64,000 nt of DNA from Flavobacteriales bacterium (GTDB taxonomy: Bacteria > Bacteroidota > Bacteroidia > Flavobacteriales > PHOS-HE28). Within the stretch, counting starts at the first letter, position 1. Every line of letters begins with the position of its first letter. Location of the stretch: the NCBI GenBank assembly GCA_008016945.1, contig SSGN01000003.1, forward strand, positions 1-64,000, given 5' to 3'. Positions 32,611 through 44,300 of the stretch are shown piece after piece. A program made the position numbers and the translations under genes. The notes under the pieces were generated by a model. It saw only the letters and a list, made by a program, of their open reading frames with translations, ran no database searches and was not told the DNA's origin.

Positions 32611-33276
32611 TTAATGCTCGGTGTCGGCAGCAATCGCGCCTGCTTGCGCCGCTTTCATGCCGCCCTGTTGAACAATCAATTCGGAACGAGACGTCACACC
32701 CAATTTACGGAATATGCTGTTGAGGTGGATTTTTACTGTACCCTCAGCCAGATCGCAGCGCGCGGCAATATCCCGGTTGCGAAGGCCCTGACAGACCAGT
32801 TCCACAATCTCTGCCTCGCGCTTGGTCAGCAGATCGTTCGAGCGCAGTGTTCGACTTGGCTTGTTTATCGAGAAGCGCAATGCAGGCTCGGTCACATTGG
32901 TATCAAACCATTTCCCTCCGGCCAGTACAGTTTCCATAGCTTCGACTATCGTTTCCGGATCGGCGTCTTTCAAGGCGATACCCGAAATACCCAGACGCAT
33001 TGCTTCGATCGTTTGTTCGGGGTCAACATGCACGGTCAGGAACATGGACGGGACAGTTGGATGATGGCGGCGAATATGGCGTAGGACTTTAAGCCCGCCC
33101 CCGCCATGCATCGTCACGTCGAGCATGGCTAGGTCTGGTTCAGTTTCATCTATTTTTTCAATAGCTTCGTCGACAGACAGCGCCGTAGTGATGGAGAAAT
33201 TGCCACTGCCCTCCACATATTGGCTGAAGCCATGCAGAAAGAAGGGGTGATCGTCTACAATCAGGACATTATGCAT
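32611..33276 (-). CDS. NarL/FixJ-type response regulator
   Basis: 221 residues from ATG 33276; a longer frame upstream lies inside the kinase gene. Receiver domain: VLIVDDHPFFLHG, phosphoacceptor Asp53 in LAMLDVTMHGGGG, FLTVHVDPEQT and GISGIALKDADPE. C-terminal LuxR HTH: LLTKREAEIVELVCQGLRNR followed by AEGTVKIHLNSIFRKLG. The start overlaps the kinase stop by eight bases. Divergent position relative to the adhesin operon suggests that operon as a target. It is the first chromosomal gene after the island. Confidence 0.93.
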   Translation of the reverse strand: MHNVLIVDDHPFFLHGFSQYVEGSGNFSITTALSVDEAIEKIDETEPDLAMLDVTMHGGGGLKVLRHIRRHHPTVPSMFLTVHVDPEQTIEAMRLGISGIALKDADPETIVEAMETVLAGGKWFDTNVTEPALRFSINKPSRTLRSNDLLTKREAEIVELVCQGLRNRDIAARCDLAEGTVKIHLNSIFRKLGVTSRSELIVQQGGMKAAQAGAIAADTEH

Positions 33277-34930
33277 TGTCGATCCTCTGCATTGGGATGG
33301 TGACGGCGAGAATTGCGCTTTTGTCCAGACCTTCGGCATAGGCAAAACCGTTTACGAGTCGAAGCCGCTGCAGCAACGAAGCTGATTTTAAAGGCATTGA
33401 TTCTCCACCCCTTTTAGCCCCGCCCCCTGCCGACTTGTCGGCGCGATCGATAATCGCGATCTGTAATGCATTCTGATGTAACGAAAGCCTTACTGTCAAC
33501 TGTGTGCTGTTGGCATGACGCACAGCGTTGGCAACTGCCTCCCTGACAAGGTGCTCGATGTTGATGGCTGACTCTTTGTCGATGGGAATAGCGGGCTCTT
33601 CCGATTCCAGCCGCGCATCGATTTCCCACTGCATCGAAATTGCACGCAGGGCGACATCAAGTGTAGTGACCAGATTGATGCCATGGTCTTCATTTTCGCT
33701 GGTTTCGAGAAGGCCGCGCAGCCGGGCCTGTTCCAAAGTCAGTATGTCCGCAATTTTCTGAACCTCGGTTTGTACCGCGTGATCTTTCAGGTCCGGGCGC
33801 CGCGCCGTGGTCAACAGGCGCATACGCACGGCAGCCAGTGTTTGCAGAACGCCGTCATGCAAATCACGACGGGCGACGTCGTGCGCGTCGGCGATGAAAT
33901 GGCGCTCTACCTCGGACACGCTATCCAAAAGAGGAAACAGCTCATCCAGCGCTTCGCAAATTACGCGGGCTTCGTGGACCTTGATCGAATCTATTGTCGC
34001 TACTGCGCAAACCAAGACCCCATGTGCTCTTCCGATTTTCACCCATTTGACGATGCAGCGTCCCAAGCCTTCGCGCGCCAGACTAGTGGCAATGCCCTGA
34101 GCCAGCTCCGGCAAGTCCTCAACCTTGTGCGAATTGGCGGAAAGCGCGAAAACCTGCTGCGAAACGTTATCCAGAACGATTTCGGATTGCCCCAGCTCAT
34201 CTCCCAGGCCGATCAGCTTCCGCATTTCGTGTTCGCTCAATTGGACAGCCGTGCCCTGTTCGAACTTTCGAGGCACGGAATGCTGTGAAAATTCGCCAAT
34301 CATGCAGAATGCACGGTTAGGTCCGAAAAGCGACGCGAGCGCTTCAACCAGACGCTGCAGATCGAATTCCAGCGAACGTTCGAGCCTCAGCATGCGGATC
34401 GACACGGCCTGATCCCGGAACTGCCGAATCTGATCCCCCCGCACCGCAGAAAGCGCAATCGCGGCACCGGCGTTGAGGATGGCTATCGCAAAGAGGAACT
34501 GGTTCAGAATCGACAAGGAAGGGCTCTCAGATGCGCCGTGCGAAGCACCCAACAGGCCCGCCGCGACGGGAGCCAGAATAAGTGGGGCCACCAGGGTGGC
34601 GAGATAATAGGTCGGAAACCCGGAACGAAACAAAAGCTGGCATGAGGTTGCAAGCAAAGCGAGTGCCTGAACCAAAGTCGAGGGCGCTGACAGGACGGCA
34701 AGTGCAGCTGCAGCAACATCGACCGCTATCGAAATGCGCAATGCCCGGGTGCTGGCCACTTGCACAACAAGAACCAGCCCAATCGAAATGGCAGCCCATA
34801 CAAGAATCAGCAGCGCGGCTGGATGAACCAGCGACCCATCCTTGCCGAATTGCGCAGCCATCACCGCAAGCGCCAGCAGCAACCTTGCCAACGAAGGCGC
34901 CCATAGAAGGAACCGGAATAGCTGGTTCAT
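33269..34930 (-). CDS. sensor histidine kinase (HisKA_3, NarX/DegS-like)
   Basis: 553 residues. The first ~170 are six or so transmembrane helices (e.g. LLILVWAAISIGLVLVVQVA), an integral membrane sensor without a large periplasmic loop. A GAF-like linker follows. The H box ARRDLHDGVLQTLAAVRMRL has phospho-acceptor His358; the N box is LVREAVANAVRHANSTQ. The usual glycine-rich ATP lid is poor (GGGAKRGGESMPLKS), so ATP binding may be atypical. The gene is transcribed with the response regulator and away from the adhesin operon. Confidence 0.9.
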   Translation of the reverse strand: MNQLFRFLLWAPSLARLLLALAVMAAQFGKDGSLVHPAALLILVWAAISIGLVLVVQVASTRALRISIAVDVAAAALAVLSAPSTLVQALALLATSCQLLFRSGFPTYYLATLVAPLILAPVAAGLLGASHGASESPSLSILNQFLFAIAILNAGAAIALSAVRGDQIRQFRDQAVSIRMLRLERSLEFDLQRLVEALASLFGPNRAFCMIGEFSQHSVPRKFEQGTAVQLSEHEMRKLIGLGDELGQSEIVLDNVSQQVFALSANSHKVEDLPELAQGIATSLAREGLGRCIVKWVKIGRAHGVLVCAVATIDSIKVHEARVICEALDELFPLLDSVSEVERHFIADAHDVARRDLHDGVLQTLAAVRMRLLTTARRPDLKDHAVQTEVQKIADILTLEQARLRGLLETSENEDHGINLVTTLDVALRAISMQWEIDARLESEEPAIPIDKESAINIEHLVREAVANAVRHANSTQLTVRLSLHQNALQIAIIDRADKSAGGGAKRGGESMPLKSASLLQRLRLVNGFAYAEGLDKSAILAVTIPMQRIDNA

Positions 34931-35364
34931 AGATCAACGCCCCGTCGCCGTTTTGCCCTGACCAGCATAGCGGGAACCCGACATCAAACGATATATGCAT
35001 TTTGGACTATATCGTTCGGCATGCCAAATTTAATAAATGGTAAACAGAATCGATATTTCTTGCCGAGATCTCGTCAAACATGCTTACCCTGTTGTTAACG
35101 AATCGAAAAACAGGATTCGCGGGGTCGCAAAACTGAACAGCTGAAACTGCCCGAACCAATTGGGAATCGGTGCTTGTGAGGCTGCAACGGGAGGCAGAGT
35201 TAAAGATGCAAGACCAATTGGTCCTTTGTTCATTTGAGGCACCGCGATTCGGTGCATCGATACGACTCTATCCGCTAAATTCGACTCTCATTTCCAATCA
35301 ACCAACCTGCGCTGCACGGGCATTCGCCGTCCGTGGGGCTATTTTGGCAAACTAGGACAACACC
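34931..35364. promoter_or_regulatory. 434-base divergent control region, two-component system and adhesin operon
   Basis: No gene is supported here. It contains the 9-bp inverted repeat at 34987-35016 and two CCAATTGG palindromes (35156-35163, and GACCAATTGGTC at 35212-35223) 57 bases apart. It also has a GCACCG-cgatt-CGGTGC hairpin at 35239-35255 in the presumed adhesin leader. AGGACA at 35354-35359 is the likely ribosome site for ATG 35365. Core promoters could not be fixed by eye. Confidence 0.6.
34987..35016. promoter_or_regulatory. inverted repeat, candidate response-regulator operator
   Basis: AACGATATA (34987-34995) and TATATCGTT (35008-35016), a perfect 9-bp inverted repeat with a 12-base centre (tgcattttggac). 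It is 57 bases from the kinase ATG and 349 bases from the adhesin ATG. Dyad sites of this kind suit LuxR/NarL-type dimers; the link to the adjacent regulator is inferred. Confidence 0.5.
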
Positions 35365-38300
35365 ATGGACGCCAACACCAGCAACATCACCCCGATCCTT
35401 CCAACCGAAGGCATGGACGGTACCGCTGCAGCATCAGTGGCCGCAGCCGCATCGGCCTACGCGCAATTTGCCTTGCAGGCAGCCGCGTTAGTCCCCGGGC
35501 AGGACGGCCAGCTTGTTCTCCCCTCGGGTGTGTCACTGGATAATATCCGCGTTGTCGGTCGTGATCTGGTCATCCGCATGCCGGACGGCAGCGAAGTTGT
35601 CGTTCCGGATGGTGCAGTGTTTGTTCCGCAGTTTGTTGTCGATGGCGTCGCTGTTCCGCCGGTCAACCTTGCAGCGTTGCTGATTGGCCAGGAGCCTCAA
35701 CCCGCAGCTGGTCCGCCGCAAAGCTCTGGCGGTAATTTCTCGCAAACACCCGGCGATATCGGTGATCCGTTCGGACTGGGCGATCTCTTGCCCCCGACCG
35801 AGCTGGCTTTCCCTGAACCAGAGCAACGCGAACTGGTTCCCGGCCTCATTGATCGCGATCCGGATGTGAACATTCAGGATGGCGGCCCGGCTGGCAAGGA
35901 TGTCACCGACAATGTGAGCGAAGTCGGCCTGCCCGGTACGCGCCCGAACGGCAACACCGAGTCGCCAGGTTCGTCGACCGGCAATGGATCGGATTCGACC
36001 ACGGGCACGATCATTGTCACGTCGCCCGATGGCATCGCATCAATCACCATCAATGGTGTTGTTTACACCGGCGCTGGCCAGCAAATTACAACGTCTACCG
36101 GCGTACTGACGCTGGGCGCGCTAGAGGGTGGCCAGATCCCTTACACCTATCGCCTTAGCGACAATACGTCGGGTGATTCCACAACTGACGTTTTCACTGT
36201 CGTTTTGACCGATCCTGACGGCGATTCTTCAACTGCGCGCCTCACTATCGTCATCACTGATGACGTACCCACGGCCCGCAATGACACCGATAGCGTAGCC
36301 GGGGGCACTTATGGTCCCGAAACGGGCAATGTCGTTTCAGGATCGGGCACCACAAGCGGAGCTGCCGGCGCAGACACCCAAGGTGCCGATGGCGCCGCCG
36401 TTTCAGGCTTTCGTGCCGGAACGGAAGGTGCTTTCGCGGCAGTTGGCTCCACGATCAACGGCCAATACGGCACGCTGACAATTGGTGCTAACGGCAGCTA
36501 CACCTACGTCCGCAATACCAACACTCCGGGCGGCGTGAGCGATGTCTTCAGCTATCGCCTGACCGACAGCGACGGCGACACTTCGACCGCCACCTTGACC
36601 ATCAATATCGGCGATGCGCCCAACCGGATCGTATTTGTTCCGGAAATCGGAGACGGTACGCAGGTACGAGAGCCGCATCTCCCGTCGCGCGAAGGCGAGC
36701 CTTCGGGGTCACAGTTTGATGGCAATAGCGAGACCACCAGCGGAACGATCACTTTCAACTCGCCCGATGGCGTTGGCAGCGTAACCGTAGCGGGCGTAAC
36801 AATTACGCCGGGTTCACTACCTCAGCAGGTAGTTTCAGACGCAACCGGCACACTGGTCATCACCGCTTACAGCTATGATCCGGCGACCGGCAACGGCAGC
36901 ATTACCTACACCTACACATTGAACGACAACACGCTGAACACTTCGGGCAGCACAGTAACATTCCCGATCGTCGTCACCGATCTCGATGGAGATACTGCCA
37001 GCGACGATTTGAACATCAACATCATTGATGATGCTCCGATTGCGCGCGACGACAGTGCTTCACAAGAAGCTGAAAATGCTTCGGTTACTGTCAATGTTTT
37101 TGGAAATGACACGCCCGGCGCTGACAGCGTTAATCTTACCTCTGGCGTCGCTGTGGTAGCGGAATCGCTCAGTGGGGCAGGTTCGCTTGCCTATAATGGA
37201 GACGGCACTTTCACCTACACGCCGGCACCCGGCGAAGAAGGCACAGTCACCTTCCAATACACCATCACCGACGGTGATGGCGATCCGTCGACCGCGACTG
37301 TTACCATCACGCTGCTGAAAGACTCGGAACCGCGCGTCGATGTCAGCGGTGAAAATTTCGTCGATGAAGCCGGCCTTCCCGCGCGCGACGGCGAACCAGC
37401 AGGTTCGAACGAACCTGCCGACAGCGAAACCACCAGCGGCACTATCGCTGTTTCAACCGGCGACGATACGCTGCAATCGCTGGTCATCAACGGTGTCAAT
37501 GTCACTGCAGGTGGCACCGTCACCGGTGCCCATGGCACATTGACTGTCACCGTCTCGGCAGGTGCGTACAGCTATAGCTACACACTGACCGACAATACCG
37601 CAGGCGAAGGCACTACAGACAGCTTCAATGTCGTGGTGACTGACAGCGACGGCGACAGTGCCAATGATAATCTGGTTATCGGCATTCACGATGACGTGCC
37701 CACCGCAATCAAGGATGCCGACAGCATCGCAGCGGGCGAATATGGCCCGGCTACAGGTAATGTCATCACCGACGCCGAAGGCGATGGCGGCGCTGACACG
37801 CCCGGAGCTGACGGCGTAACCGTCACCGCAATCAGTGGCTTTGGCGGTGCAGGTGCGGTTGATGGCACCACCAATGGCCAATATGGCGTCCTGACACTTA
37901 ACGCCGACGGCAGCTATAGCTACGCCCGGAATCCGGGTACGCCAGGTGGCGTTTCGGACGTCTTTTCCTACACCATCACCGATGGCGACGGCGATCCCTC
38001 GACCGCGACGCTGACCATCGACATTGGCGACAGCCGGACCACGCTTGACCTTCCAACCGAGGGCGAGGCCGGCACGCAAGTGCAAGAGGCAGGCCTGCCT
38101 GCCGGTTCTGATGCTGCAGCTGACAGCGAACTGACGGCTGGAACGATCGCTTACACCGCACCTGATGGCCCGGCGACGGTAACCATTGATGGTGTTGCGG
38201 TAACGGCTGTTGGCCAGACTTTTACGGGCAGCTTTGGCACCCTGACCATCACCAGCATCGCTGCTGGCACGATCGGTTATGAATATGAACTCACCACCAA

Positions 38301-41300
38301 CACCTCGGGCGACGCGACTTTTGATGATTTCGCAGTGGTGGTCACCGATCAGGATGGCGACAACACCCCCGGAACACTGGTAATCGATATTGTTGACGAT
38401 GTGCCGACGGCCCGCGCCGACGCTGACAGCGTCAAGGAAGATGGCCCGACCGTCGCCGACGGCAATGTCATCAGCGGTGCGAATGTGGCGGATGCCAATG
38501 CAACCGATGGCGTGGCAGATACACGCGGTGCCGATGGAGCCAGCGTCACTGGCGTTGTCTTTGGGACAGTCGCAGGCCCGGTTGCAGGTAATGTTGGCGG
38601 CGATGTCGCCGGCACTTATGGAACCTTGGTTATCGAATCCGACGGTACCTACACCTATAAGCTGAACAATGAAGATCCTCGGATACAAGGCCTCGACGGA
38701 GACGATAGCCTAACCGAAACATTCACCTACACGATCACAGATGGCGACGGTGATCCGTCGACCACGACAATCGAGATCAGGATTGACGGTTCGGACGATC
38801 GCATCACGATCAACGGCTTGAACGTCGAAGGCCCCGACCTGGTTGTCGACGAAGACGATCTGCCCGTGCGTGGCCTCGAGCCTGCCGGATCGGACACCAC
38901 TCCGGATTCGCTCACGCAGACGGGCAGCTTCACCGTCAATGGCCTTGACGGTATTGCCTCGATCAAGATCGAAGGTACTGAAACTTTTGTCGGCCAGTCC
39001 TTTGCGACTGCATATGGCACCTTCACGATCACCTCAATCTCGGCCCCGGTCGATGGCAACGCGACCGCTATTACCATCGGCTACAGCTATGTACTCACCG
39101 ACAACACCGCCCATGCCAATGCGGGTGGTCAGAATTTCCTGACCGAATTGTTCGACGTGGCAGTAACCGACACTGACGGATCGACTGATACCGACCAGGT
39201 CGAAGTGCGCATTGTTGACGACGTGCCGACCGCCAATCCCGATGGTACCTATTCGGTAGCCGAACAGACGGCGCTGACATTTGATGCGCTTGCCAATGAT
39301 GTGAAGGGTGCCGATGGCGTCAATCTGTCGACCGGAGTAGTTGTTGCAACTGGTCCTGCCAAAGGCAGCGTGGTCTATAATGCTGACGGCACCTTCACCT
39401 ATACACCGAATGCAGGTGCTGAAGGCGCGGACAGCTTTACCTACACCATCACCGATTCGGATGGCGACACCTCAACTACAACCGTTACGCTTGACCTGCT
39501 GAAGGATTCGATTCCGAACATCCTTCGCATCTCTAATCTGACTGTCGATGAAGACGGCCTGCTGAATGCCAATGTCGATGCAGCGCCGCTGCAAGCGAGC
39601 CCGAGCGAAACAGATTCGACCGAAAGCGCGACCGCCTCTGGTACGGCCGTGGTCAATTTTGGTGCCGACGTTCCTGCGAACCTTCTTGCATCGATCAAGC
39701 TGGTGGATACCGGCGCGCTTGATGGCCAGCTGAAAACGCTCGACGGCGTCGACGTTGTATTCGCGCTTGAAAGTGGTGCGCTTGTCGGACGCAGTGGCGG
39801 TGCCGAAGTCATCCGGATTGAAGTTTCCGGCGCTGTGCTTGGCCCCAATCCGGGCGATGTGACATACAGCTATTCGACCACGCTTTCGCAACCCGTCAAG
39901 CATGTCGCGAGCGGCAGCGAAGATTCGGTCGCTTTGAACGGCGTTACTTTCGAGGTTACCGACAGCGAAACCGACACCGCCACCGGATCGTTCAACGTAA
40001 CAGTGGTCGACGATGTCCCCTCGCTGGATGTCACCAAGGGTGAAGATGCTGGCGTATCGCTGGTTACGCAGGATGCGGAAACCGATGGTGTTCCGACGGC
40101 GGAAGATGTGGCGACCAGTGCTGCCAATTTTGGCGGTGTGTTTGGCCTGACCTCGACCGCTGGTGCCGATGGTGCGGTTGCACCATCGCTGGCCTACACG
40201 CTGAATACGGCGGGTGGTGCATCGGGCCTCACGAGCCATGGCGTGGCGATCAACCTGTTCAAGATTGGCAATGTCATTGTCGGCTCGACCTCTGCGACAG
40301 CACCTGCCAGCGCAACAGCTGCATCGGTGGTCTTCTCGGTTGCTGTCAGCGGTACCGGTGTGGTGACGCTGACCCAGTATAGCCAGATCGACCATGCGCT
40401 TCCGGGTGAAGCCAATGGTCCTTATGACGACCAGTTTGCAACATTGCTCGACAGCGCGATCACACTGACCGCGTCGTCGACCATCACCGATGGTGATGGC
40501 GATACCGCCAGCGACAGCGAGACAGTGAATATCGGTGCGAACATAAGCTTTGCCGATGACGGCCCGGTTCTGACCAACGCCTCGGGCAACAGCTCGGTTA
40601 CATTGGATGAAACCACAGCCGGTTCGCCGGCAGGCTTTGGCGTTGCAGGCATCAGCCAGACATCGGCTGCAGCCATCGTGACAGCTACCGCCGCCTTTGG
40701 AGCAGACGGTGCCGCAGCGGCCAATGCAACCACTTACGCCTTGTCAATCGTTGGTGGCGGCGTCACCACGCTGCAGACCGCAATAGGCAATCATGCGATC
40801 AGCCTGTCGCTCTCGCCCGACGGCAAGACCGTTACCGGCAGCTATAATGACGGCGCAGTGAAGACAGCCTTCACCGCGACCATCAATGCCAATGGCACGC
40901 TGACAGTAACGCAATTCGTTCCGCTCGAGCATCTGGTCGATGGCGCACCTGGTGCAGCGCATGATGATGCGCTGACGCTTTCAGGTCTGATCAATGCGAC
41001 GATCACAATCACCGACTTTGACGGTGACACTGACAGTGAAACCTTGGGTATTGGCGATCGCATAACCTTCAAGGACGATGGCCCGTCGCTCAATGTGAAC
41101 GTCGGCAGCGATGCCAATGTCGTGTTGGTCACGCAGGATGCCGATACGATCGGCGCCAACAGCGATACCAGCTCAAGCTCAGGTAACTTTGGCGGCGTAT
41201 TCGGTTTGACATCGAATGGCGGTGCCGATGGTGCAGCCGCGCCCAGCCTGGCATTCGCCCTGAACGTCGCCAATGGCGTTTCAGGCCTCACCAGCAATGG

Positions 41301-44300
41301 TGCGGCGATCAATCTGTACAAGATTGGCAATGTCGTTGTTGGCTCGACCTCGGGCACGGCACCTGCCAGCGCAACCGATGCGTCGGTCGCCTTCGCCGTT
41401 TCGGTGGATGGTGCCGGCGTTGTTACGCTGACCCAATATCAGCAGATCGACCATCCGGCGGCTTCGGACCCAAGCGGTACCGCCGCACCGTTTGACGATC
41501 ATGTTGCGGTTCTGGCGAATGGCAAGATCACGCTTACAGCGTCGTCGACCATCACCGACAATGACGGTGATACCGCATCGGACAGCGAAACCATCGACCT
41601 GGGCGGCAATATTGCCTTTGCCGATCACGGTCCTGATATCACCCTGACGTTGGCCGGAACGCAGATCCGCATCGACGAAACGGATGGCGTTGTCGCAGCA
41701 GGCGGCGAAGTCGATCCGGCAGGCGGAAATCTGGGCACCGTCACCATGACAGCTGCAAGCCTGTTCACGCTTACCAACACTGTCACCAGTGCGGACGCGC
41801 CGACAAGCTATGCCTACAGCCTTGTTCTGCCCAGCGAAGGTGCCAATTCGGGACTTCTGCTCTCCACCACCAACGCCGCGATCCTGCTCTATACCGCCGC
41901 ACCCGGCGTTATCGAAGGCCGTGTTGGCGGCGTTGGCGGCGCGGTAGCCTTCACCGTCAGCGTCAATCCGACCAGCGGCGCGGTAACCGTTACGCAAAAC
42001 CTTGCGGTCGAGCATCCCACCGGCGGCGCATCCTATGACGAGGATTCTTCACCTCTGGCCGCAGGTGCACTCAGCCTTCGCGTCACCGCAACCGACTTTG
42101 ACGGTGATACCGATACAGCCAATGTCGATCTGGGCAGCATCATCCGCTTTGAGGATGATGGCCCGACCATCAATGTCACAAAGGGTGACGATGCAGGCGT
42201 TGTACTCGCAACGCAGGATGCCGAAACCATCGGCGGAGCAAGCGACAGCGCGGCCAGCGCGGCCAATTTTGCCGGCGTCTTTGGCCTGACATCCACAAGC
42301 GGTGCCGACGGGGCCGCGACCCCGACGCTGAGCTATGCCTTGACCCTTGCCGTTGCCGCCGGAACCAATTCGGGACTGACGATCGGCGGAACTGCGATCA
42401 AGCTTTACAATGTAGGCGGTGTGATTGTGGGTTCGACTGCGCTCAGCGCACCTGCGAGCGCGACCGACGCTTCGGTTGTGTTCTCGCTCGGTGTCAATGG
42501 CAGTGGCGTCGTAACGCTGACCCAATATCAGCAGATTGACCATCCGATCGGAACCGATCCGACCGCAACGGAAGCGCCCTTTGCCGATCATTCAGTGTTG
42601 CTGGCCAATGGCCTTGTCAATCTGACCGCATCGTCGACGATCACCGATAATGACGGGGATACGGCAAGCGACAGCGAAACCATAGACCTCGGCGGCAATG
42701 TCCGCTTCGATGACCATGGTCCCACAGTCAGCACAACGGGTGTTGTCCCCACCTTGACCGTCGATGAAACCACGCTGCTGACCGACGCTTCAGCCAGCTT
42801 CGCCGCGAATTTCTCGGTGAATTATGGTGCCGATGGAGCTGGCTCGACCGTATATACGCTTGGCGCTGTCAGCGGGGCATCGGGCCTTGTCGACACAGCA
42901 ACGGGCGAAGCGGTTCACCTGCGGGTCGTTGGCGGTGTCGTCGAAGGCTATTCTGTGACAACCAACCAGTTGGTCTTCACAGTAACCGTGAACGGCTCGG
43001 GAAGCGTCACACTCAACCAGCTTCGCGCCGTCGCGCATACACCCAATACGACCGCAGACCAGTCGACCGGTTTGACTGCGGCCAATCTGGTAACACTGAC
43101 CGCCACGGCCACCGATTTCGACGGCGATACGGCCAAGCAGACGATCAATATCGGCGACAAGCTGATCTTCAAGGATGATGGTCCGGCGATCGACATTGCG
43201 GCATCGGGCACAACTTTGATCCTCGATGAATCGCTCGGCACGACAGGTTCGGTCCAGAATGAAGGCGGACGCGTCAACAATGACGAAACGCTGGCCGGGG
43301 CCGCGGTTGGAGCCATTGGTTATGCAACCGGCTCTATTGTCAGCCTGGTAACGGCAAATGCTGGTGCCGATGGAGAAGCCTCGCGCGTTTATGCATTGAC
43401 CGTAAACAACACGACATCTGGCTTGCTCGATGCTGTCACGAATAGTGGTATCGTCCTCGTTTCGGTCAATTCGACCACGGTCGAAGGTCGCGTCGGAAGT
43501 GCCGCGGGCGCCGTATCCTTCCGTATCACCATCGATCCGGCCAACGGCACCGCAACTATCAACCAGTTCCGCGCGGTCGAACATAATGACAGCACTAACC
43601 ATGATGAAAATGGTGGCAGCGAAGCGCTGATGAATTCGGGCGTGTTGTCGCTGGGTGTCACACTCACCGACCGCGACAATGATGCGGCGAACGATACCGT
43701 CGACATCTCGCAACTCTTCAAGTTCGAAGATGATGGCCCGGCGGCAACCGGTGAGTCTGGCACGACCAATGAAATCCTTGTCGATTTCAATACCGCATTC
43801 GTGATCGACTTCTCAGGATCGATTGATAACACCGAACTGAACACGCAACTGGTTGCAGTCAAGGCTGCGATAACCGAGTTGTTCGGTTCGACAGGCGGCA
43901 ATGTGTCAGTCAAGTTCGTGCTGTTCGCGACCAGCGCAATGGCGAGTGCGACCTTTACGTCTGCGGCTGCCGCCAATGCCTATCTCGACACGGTCAACCC
44001 CGCGACAGGCGGAACGCGGCCTGGAGCGATTGGAACAAGCACCGATTTCAGCGATGCCATCACCACATTGCTGGCCAACTATGCTGCCGATGAGACCGCC
44101 AACAATCAGGTATTCTTCCTGAGCGACGGCAATCCCAACCAGAATACTGGCAGCAGTGGTCAGGCGTTGAATGACACCATTCGTCCGCTTTGGAACAGTT
44201 TCGTTAACGACAACGACATCAACGTCACAGCGATCGGTGTCGGTGGTGGCATCAACAACAGCAATCTGCAGCAAATCGACGTTGACGGTGCAGGTGCTCC

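Noticed and set aside
35170..35355. Short plus-strand frame upstream of the adhesin
   Set aside because: No start with a ribosome site and no conserved pattern; it lies across the palindromes of the control region.
37453..38688. Long minus-strand frame (about 410 codons) opposite the adhesin
   Set aside because: Mirror of the repetitive, Asp/Thr/Gly-rich adhesin codons; no ribosome site, no domain, and similar mirror frames recur at each repeat.
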